Assembly: GCA_003157225.1 (NCBI GenBank) | Contig: PMIZ01000243.1 | Coordinates: 879-11,588 of the forward strand | DNA: 10,710 bases | Source: Actinomycetota bacterium | GTDB lineage: Bacteria; Actinomycetota; Thermoleophilia; RBG-16-64-13 | Direction of reading: 5' to 3' | Shown here: positions 7,655-10,710 of the stretch, one piece after another | How positions within the stretch are numbered: position 1 is the stretch's first letter | Layout of the letters: each line of letters starts with the position of its first letter | Translations under genes and position numbers: made by a program | Notes under the pieces: generated by a model | What the model saw: only the letters and a program-made list of their open reading frames with translations | What the model was told of the DNA's origin: nothing | The model's database searches: none

Positions 7655-8081
7655 TCCTTCTCCGACCTCTTCGCGGCGATCCTCTGCGGCGTGACCCTCG
7701 CAGCCACCGGACTGGTCATCGGCTGGCGACCGGACGCGGGTCTCGCACCGGTGCTTGCCGGATTCGGGCTCGCGCTTCTCTTCAGCTATGCGCTCTCGTG
7801 GATGAACGCCTGCCTCGGGGCTGGCCGCGGCCAGCCCCGAGTCTGCCCAGGGCATCGTGTTCATCATAATGTTCTCGTGGCTGGGAACCATCGCCAATTG
7901 GCGCCCAGTGAGCGCCGTGGCCTCAGCCTGCCGGGCGCTGTTCGGCAACCCCAACCCGGCGTCGGCGATCAGCGACTGGCCCATGCAGCATCCGGTGGCA
8001 GCCTCGCTGGTCTGGTGTCTCGCCATCCTCGCTGTCTGCGTGCCGCGCGCCAGCCGGCTCTACCTGCGCCGAACGGCCTGA
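7655..8081 (+). pseudogene. Remnant of an ABC-2 type (DrrB-like) transporter permease, N-truncated and frameshifted
   Basis: From SFSDLFAAIL at 7655 the frame reads like the C-terminal half of an ABC-2 permease: hydrophobic segments LFAAILCGVTLAATGLVI, VLAGFGLALLFSYALSW, GIVFIIMFSWLG and VAASLVWCLAILAVCV, plus the family-typical WRPVSAVASACRALFGNP and a basic end LYLRRTA. Members are usually around 250 residues; about 140 remain and no ATP-binding partner is nearby. The reading frame breaks at 7817-7820: removing one G from the GGGG run joins CLG to LAAASPESAQGIVF and restores a continuous permease. The open frame upstream runs back to a GTG at 7595 overlapping the metV stop, but that stretch (7595-7654) is Arg/Pro rich and not recognisable. 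A sequencing error could explain the frameshift but not the missing N-terminal half. Confidence 0.72.
7814..7841. repeat. Perfect 28-bp palindrome at the frameshift site
   Basis: The half-site CTCGGGGCTGGCCG (7814-7827) is followed directly by its exact reverse complement (7828-7841), with no loop. It lies inside the permease remnant and contains the GGGG run whose extra base breaks the frame. With three Gs the sequence would be in frame but an imperfect palindrome. It is not followed by a T-run, so it is a poor intrinsic terminator. Confidence 0.9.
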
Positions 8082-8111
8082 TCGGCGGTCGGGCAGCAGC
8101 GGGTGGATCTG

Positions 8112-8540
8112 TCAAGACCCAGGCGACTCCGGCTTCCTGAACCAAATGAGTTCCACCGGGGCGCCGTTGTGAACGATCATCGCGGAACGAACGCCTTCCG
8201 ATGGCGAACCGGGAGGCGTGATGACGAGCTGTCCATCGAGAGCGGCATCCAGGTCGTCGACCTCGAAAGCGACGTGTGCAACGGTGCGAATGAGCTCGTG
8301 AAGCCGGCTGTCGTCCTCGAAACGCATCCATTCGATGCCAAAGGGGCTGGTGCTGAAGCCCGACGTGTGCAGTCCATGTTGCTCAAGATAGGTTTCGCCA
8401 TCGTGCACCAGAATCGTGGGAATGCCGACGTGGTGGTAGCGCCAGCCGAGGACTTCTGTTACGGGCGGGGGTTCAGGGTCAAGTCTGTACACAGAATGAA
8501 GGCCGCCGGGAATGGGGTCAGGATCGTCGGGCACGTGCAC
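8112..8540 (-). CDS. Glyoxalase/VOC-fold family protein
   Basis: A 142-residue protein read from a GTG at 8540; no ATG is available upstream before the in-frame TAA at 8607-8609. The segment WRYHHVGIPT opens the first VOC half; VAHVAFEVDDLDAAL and MIVHNGAPVELIWF form the second. This beta-alpha-beta-beta-beta arrangement is typical of the vicinal-oxygen-chelate fold (glyoxalases, extradiol dioxygenases, resistance proteins). Possible metal ligands are the His of HHVGIP, the His of AHVAFEV and the Glu of VELIWF, consistent with a metal-binding member. The substrate cannot be predicted. The first ~30 residues (rich in Pro and Asp) precede the fold and have no recognised counterpart, so the true start is uncertain. 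It is convergent with the permease remnant and downstream of yjdF on the same strand, 77 bases away. Confidence 0.75.
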   Translation of the reverse strand: MHVPDDPDPIPGGLHSVYRLDPEPPPVTEVLGWRYHHVGIPTILVHDGETYLEQHGLHTSGFSTSPFGIEWMRFEDDSRLHELIRTVAHVAFEVDDLDAALDGQLVITPPGSPSEGVRSAMIVHNGAPVELIWFRKPESPGS

Positions 8541-8607
8541 CTCCGCGGGAAGCTGGACACGAAGCGGTGCCTCCAGCCTAACAGATGATGGACAGAACCA
8601 AGAGGTT

Positions 8608-8620
8608 TAGCAGCCTGCTA
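8608..8620. repeat. Short palindrome over the yjdF stop codon
   Basis: TAGCAG-C-CTGCTA is palindromic around one central base and includes the yjdF TAG stop (minus strand, 8618-8620). Related CTAGCAG words occur in the intergenic stretches at 9211-9217 and 10609-10615. Could be part of a dispersed intergenic repeat or chance; no T-run follows, so not a convincing terminator. Confidence 0.35.
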
Positions 8621-9049
8621 GCGCCCGCGCTTCTTCTGCTTTCGCTTGGCCACCAGCTTTGCCCGACGCTCGGCCGCCTCGGCCAGGCTTCGCTTCCGCC
8701 CAGACGCCTTGGCTTCCTTCGCGAATTCCTCGAGAGCAAGCTTGAGCGCCGCTCGAGCCTTGGTCAACGCTCCCGATCCAAGAACCTGCCGAGCGGCTTC
8801 ACGCTGCCGTCGCTTGGGATTCGCTCCTGCTTCGGTCGCCCGGAGGTAGCCACTGCCGGCCGGCAAGAAGTTCAGTTGAGACCAGAGCGGATCCTTCACC
8901 AGTTCGGCGATCTCGGGCAGTGACGGCTCCGGCCCGAAGGTGTGGCGCGCGACGAAGAGCCCGGTGTCATCCTCTCGCTCATAGAGACCAACCCAGAACT
9001 GGCCGTCGAAGTACACGGTCAGCGTCGCGCTGACACTGCTCCTGGGCAT
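8618..9049 (-). CDS. yjdF: YjdF family protein (DUF2992)
   Basis: A 143-residue protein with the family opening LTVYFDGQFWVGLYER, a central VARHTFGPEPSLPEI segment, then ANPKRRQREAAR and TKARAALKLALEE, and a strongly basic C-terminus (AKRKQKKRGR). Members are small soluble proteins of unknown biochemical function; in Firmicutes the gene is often preceded by the yjdF riboswitch, which binds azaaromatic compounds, and a link to toxic-compound response has been proposed. The start is the ATG at 9049: it gives the normal family N-terminus and has GGGGAGG seven bases upstream. A GTG at 9115 in the same frame would add 22 unconserved residues and bury the regulatory hairpin, so it is rejected. The gene lies 183 bases downstream of the lysR stop on the same strand. 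Confidence 0.87.
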   Translation of the reverse strand: MPRSSVSATLTVYFDGQFWVGLYEREDDTGLFVARHTFGPEPSLPEIAELVKDPLWSQLNFLPAGSGYLRATEAGANPKRRQREAARQVLGSGALTKARAALKLALEEFAKEAKASGRKRSLAEAAERRAKLVAKRKQKKRGR

Positions 9050-9054
9050 AGTGA

Positions 9055-9107
9055 AACCTCCCCGTTGTGAGAGCCTTGGCCGGGAACGGACACCCAAGGG
9101 GGAGGTT
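9055..9107 (-). promoter_or_regulatory. Hairpin that sequesters the yjdF ribosome binding site (candidate riboswitch expression platform)
   Basis: On the minus-strand transcript AACCTCCCC (9107-9099) is exactly complementary to GGGGAGGTT (9063-9055), which contains the yjdF Shine-Dalgarno. Inside it CTTGG (9098-9094) pairs with CCAAG (9079-9075), leaving a 14-base loop and an 11-base bulge on the 3' side. Folding would block translation. The arrangement is that of an RNA switch; identity with the known yjdF riboswitch class is not shown by eye. Confidence 0.55.
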
Positions 9108-9232
9108 ACTGACACCGCCCCAGATGCCGAAAGGCCTAGGGAGGTGCGCCCGGACTACCTACCGGACTGTGTTTCTATCCCGGAGCTCGATTCTTGAACT
9201 AGTCCGGATTCTAGCAGCCCGTCGGCACAGTG
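9108..9232 (-). other. yjdF leader / lysR 3' intergenic stretch
   Basis: This non-coding stretch between lysR and the yjdF hairpin contains CCGGACTA (9150-9157) and its perfect inverse TAGTCCGG (9200-9207), and a second CCGGACT at 9162-9168 that could compete for the same partner. Alternative pairing of this kind fits a structured leader. It also holds four CTAG tetranucleotides (around 9136, 9199, 9211, 9233), a word normally scarce in bacterial genomes. No convincing -35/-10 promoter or T-tailed terminator was seen. Confidence 0.35.
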
Positions 9233-10123
9233 CTAGTCCCCAGTCTGCTGGGCGACGTGGGTTCGAATGTAGGCTATCAGTGCCCTTGCCGCTGCGGACA
9301 GGGGTCGCTCCTGCGGGTAGATCAGATGGAGATCGCGGGTGATGGGCTGCTCGAAGGGAATCGCCACGAGCCCCTCCAGAGCTTCAGGGGCGCACAGTAA
9401 CTTCGGCATCGGCGCGACGCCCAGACCTTTTCGTACAAGCGCCTTGTTCAACTCGGGGTAGTTGCACCGGGAAGAGAACTTGGCAGGAATGCCCTGCCGG
9501 TGAAAAGCCTCGGCGATGAGGTTGCTTATGTTCAGGGTCGCCCGGGGCAGCAGGATGATCTCGGTCGCGACGGTCTTGAGGGGTACGACCGGTAGGCTGG
9601 CGAACGGATGGCCCCAGGGGACCACTAGAAGGATCTCCTCGGTAAGCAGGTGATGCGCCGCCACCCGGCTTGATCCCCAAGGGGTCATGACGCCGCAATC
9701 CAGCTCTCCGCTGATGACCGCTTCTTCGAGTTGGGCGTCGTCCTTCTCGATCAAATCGATGCCTATCGACGGATAGGCAGCCATGAAAGGGCCCAGCATG
9801 GGAATGAGTATGTGGGCCATCACGGTCATGACGGCCCCAAAATGCACCCCGCGAGGACCCGCGCCCGACTGCTCGCGCACCATGCCTATGGCGTCCTCGG
9901 TGCGAGTGACGATCGCAAGGGCGAGCGGCAGCAGGAGCTCTCCCGCAACCGTGCACTCCACGTGACGGCCGTATCGCTCGAACAATCTCGTCTTGAGTTC
10001 GTCCTCGAGGCGGGCGATCTGCCGGCTGACCGTAGGCTGAGTCGAGTAGAGCGCCCGCGCAGCTTTGCTGAAGCTCCGCGCCTCCGCCACCGCCACGAAC
10101 GTCTTTAGGAGATCGGTTTCCAC
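9233..10123 (-). CDS. LysR-type transcriptional regulator
   Basis: A 296-residue protein of standard LTTR length. The N-terminus (METDLLKTFVAVAEARSFSKAARAL) and YSTQPTVSRQIARLEDEL form the winged helix-turn-helix, the recognition helix lying near residues 28-40; FERYGRHVECTVAGELLL completes the domain. From about residue 90 the effector-binding (periplasmic-binding-protein-like) domain follows: GAVMTVMAHILIP, YPSIGIDLIEKDDAQLEEAVISGELDCGV, and the KGLGVAPMP hinge motif. LTTRs of this kind sense small aromatic or organic-acid ligands, but the ligand cannot be read from sequence. The start is a GTG at 10123 with only a weak upstream purine stretch; the nearby ATG at 10134 is out of frame. It sits 19 bases after the DUF3237 stop on the same strand, so the two are probably co-transcribed, not divergent as is common for LTTR targets. 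Confidence 0.93.
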   Translation of the reverse strand: METDLLKTFVAVAEARSFSKAARALYSTQPTVSRQIARLEDELKTRLFERYGRHVECTVAGELLLPLALAIVTRTEDAIGMVREQSGAGPRGVHFGAVMTVMAHILIPMLGPFMAAYPSIGIDLIEKDDAQLEEAVISGELDCGVMTPWGSSRVAAHHLLTEEILLVVPWGHPFASLPVVPLKTVATEIILLPRATLNISNLIAEAFHRQGIPAKFSSRCNYPELNKALVRKGLGVAPMPKLLCAPEALEGLVAIPFEQPITRDLHLIYPQERPLSAAARALIAYIRTHVAQQTGD

Positions 10124-10142
10124 GCTTCCACCATGTTGGGCC

Positions 10143-10598
10143 TCACACCAGCCTGTAAGCGCTGAGCAAGACTCGCCGCGCTTGCCGTTCGGCGGTGGTC
10201 ACGGCCAACGTCCTGTTCAGCCACTCCAGGTACGGCGCTCCGGTCTCGAAGCGCATGAGGGTACGGAAAAAGTACGTCGCCGGGTCCACGTCTTCGCCAC
10301 GCGCCAGCGCCGCGAGAGTCTCAGCGGATCCGTGACGGTAGCCCTGACTGACCACTTGCACGATGCCGCCGGCCTGCTCTTTCAGCGCGTAGCGCGCATC
10401 GAGCTCCAGGACACCGTCCGAGCGCACGAGTTGCCAGTCGGCTCCGCCGGCCATGACCTCGCCACGCATGCCTGGCCCTTCGAATGTGCCCCCCAGGATG
10501 TGGACCACCCGCCGTTCACCCAGAGGCGTCGCTCCCATCGACACGACCTCCCCTACATCCACGGCGAGATCCATGAGGAATTCGGATCGTGGCATCAT
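10143..10598 (-). CDS. DUF3237 (UPF0311) family protein
   Basis: A 151-residue protein that matches the DUF3237 pattern from end to end: VGEVVSMGATPLGERRVVHILGG opening (in two blocks), FEGPGMRGEVMAGGADWQLV, SDGVLELDARYALK, QGYRHGSAE, YFFRTLMRFETGAPYLEWLNR. The family forms a small beta-barrel and has no established biochemical activity; members often sit near catabolic genes. The start is the first of two adjacent ATGs (10598 and 10595); no good Shine-Dalgarno is visible before them, and M9 at 10574 is an alternative. It lies immediately upstream of the LysR gene on the same strand, suggesting the regulator controls this two-gene unit or that DUF3237 acts on the same compound the regulator senses. 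That link is inference. Confidence 0.88.
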   Translation of the reverse strand: MMPRSEFLMDLAVDVGEVVSMGATPLGERRVVHILGGTFEGPGMRGEVMAGGADWQLVRSDGVLELDARYALKEQAGGIVQVVSQGYRHGSAETLAALARGEDVDPATYFFRTLMRFETGAPYLEWLNRTLAVTTAERQARRVLLSAYRLV

Positions 10599-10648
10599 GC
10601 TGTAAGTCTAGCAGGCCGCTGGTTCAGACGCTTCGCCACCAGAGCGCG

Positions 10649-10710
10649 ATGGACATGCGCGAGAGAAGGACGCAGAAAGCGATCGTAGCAGCGCTACGGG
10701 CGCGACCGAG
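10649..10710 (+). CDS. Possible start of a divergent gene running off the window
   Basis: An ATG at 10649 opens a frame that stays open to the window end (about 20 codons; begins MDMRERRTQKAIVAALRARP). The basic, helix-forming start could be the beginning of a DNA-binding regulator, but this is too short to assign. No clear Shine-Dalgarno precedes it. It would be divergent from the DUF3237 gene across 50 bases. Low confidence. Confidence 0.25.
   Translation, partial: MDMRERRTQKAIVAALRARP

Noticed and set aside
8067..8087. Stem CGCCGA/TCGGCG near the end of the permease remnant as a terminator
   Set aside because: Only six base pairs with a nine-base loop and no following T-run on either strand.
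8103..8588. 161-codon plus-strand frame opposite the VOC gene
   Set aside because: The minus-strand reading has VOC-fold sequence; the plus reading has no recognisable family pattern.
9050..9115. GTG at 9115 as the yjdF start
   Set aside because: It adds 22 unconserved residues, whereas the ATG at 9049 has a perfectly placed GGGGAGG.
10065..10688. 207-codon plus-strand frame across the DUF3237 gene
   Set aside because: Shadow of a clearly conserved minus-strand gene; no recognisable protein features.

Overview
The window comes from a GC-rich bacterium, most likely an anaerobe or facultative anaerobe that uses folate-linked C1 (Wood-Ljungdahl type) chemistry. That rests on one dense gene cluster on the plus strand (2-7598) whose order hdrC-hdrB-hdrA-mvhD-metV matches the MetVF-HdrABC-MvhD methylenetetrahydrofolate reductase complexes of acetogens such as Moorella. 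I cannot name a phylum from this window; Desulfobacterota, Chloroflexota, Acidobacteriota or a related uncultured lineage would all fit.

Region 1 (2-7598, plus) is a single tightly packed operon entered part-way through. It starts with the 3' end of a glutamate-synthase-type GXGXG-domain protein. It continues with HdrC (two 4Fe-4S clusters), HdrB (two CCG motifs), a 1502-residue HdrA, MvhD and the MetV zinc/iron-sulfur subunit. Four consecutive junctions (412, 1056, 1928, 6433) are ATGA stop/start overlaps, so the products are probably made in fixed ratios for one complex. The giant HdrA is the key protein. A complete GltD/NfnB-like NAD(P)H-binding FAD module sits inside a first HdrA unit, and a second full HdrA unit follows. 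One chain therefore seems to carry three flavin sites, a pyridine-nucleotide site and many iron-sulfur clusters, as expected for a flavin-based electron bifurcation hub. The GXGXG gene upstream and the GltD-like module inside HdrA together raise the possibility that a split glutamate synthase is wired to this hub.

Region 2 (7595-8081, plus) is where metF would be expected. Instead there is the tail of an ABC-2 type (DrrB-like) permease, lacking its N-terminal half and broken by a +1 frameshift that lies in a perfect 28-bp palindrome. This looks like a deletion or rearrangement scar at the end of the operon.

Region 3 (8112-10598, all minus, converging on region 2) holds four ordinary accessory genes: a glyoxalase/VOC-fold protein, a YjdF-family (DUF2992) protein preceded by a hairpin that would hide its ribosome binding site, a LysR-type regulator, and a DUF3237 protein directly upstream of that regulator, probably co-transcribed with it. 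The last 60 bases may contain the start of a divergent plus-strand gene. No tRNA, rRNA, CRISPR array or intact insertion sequence was seen.
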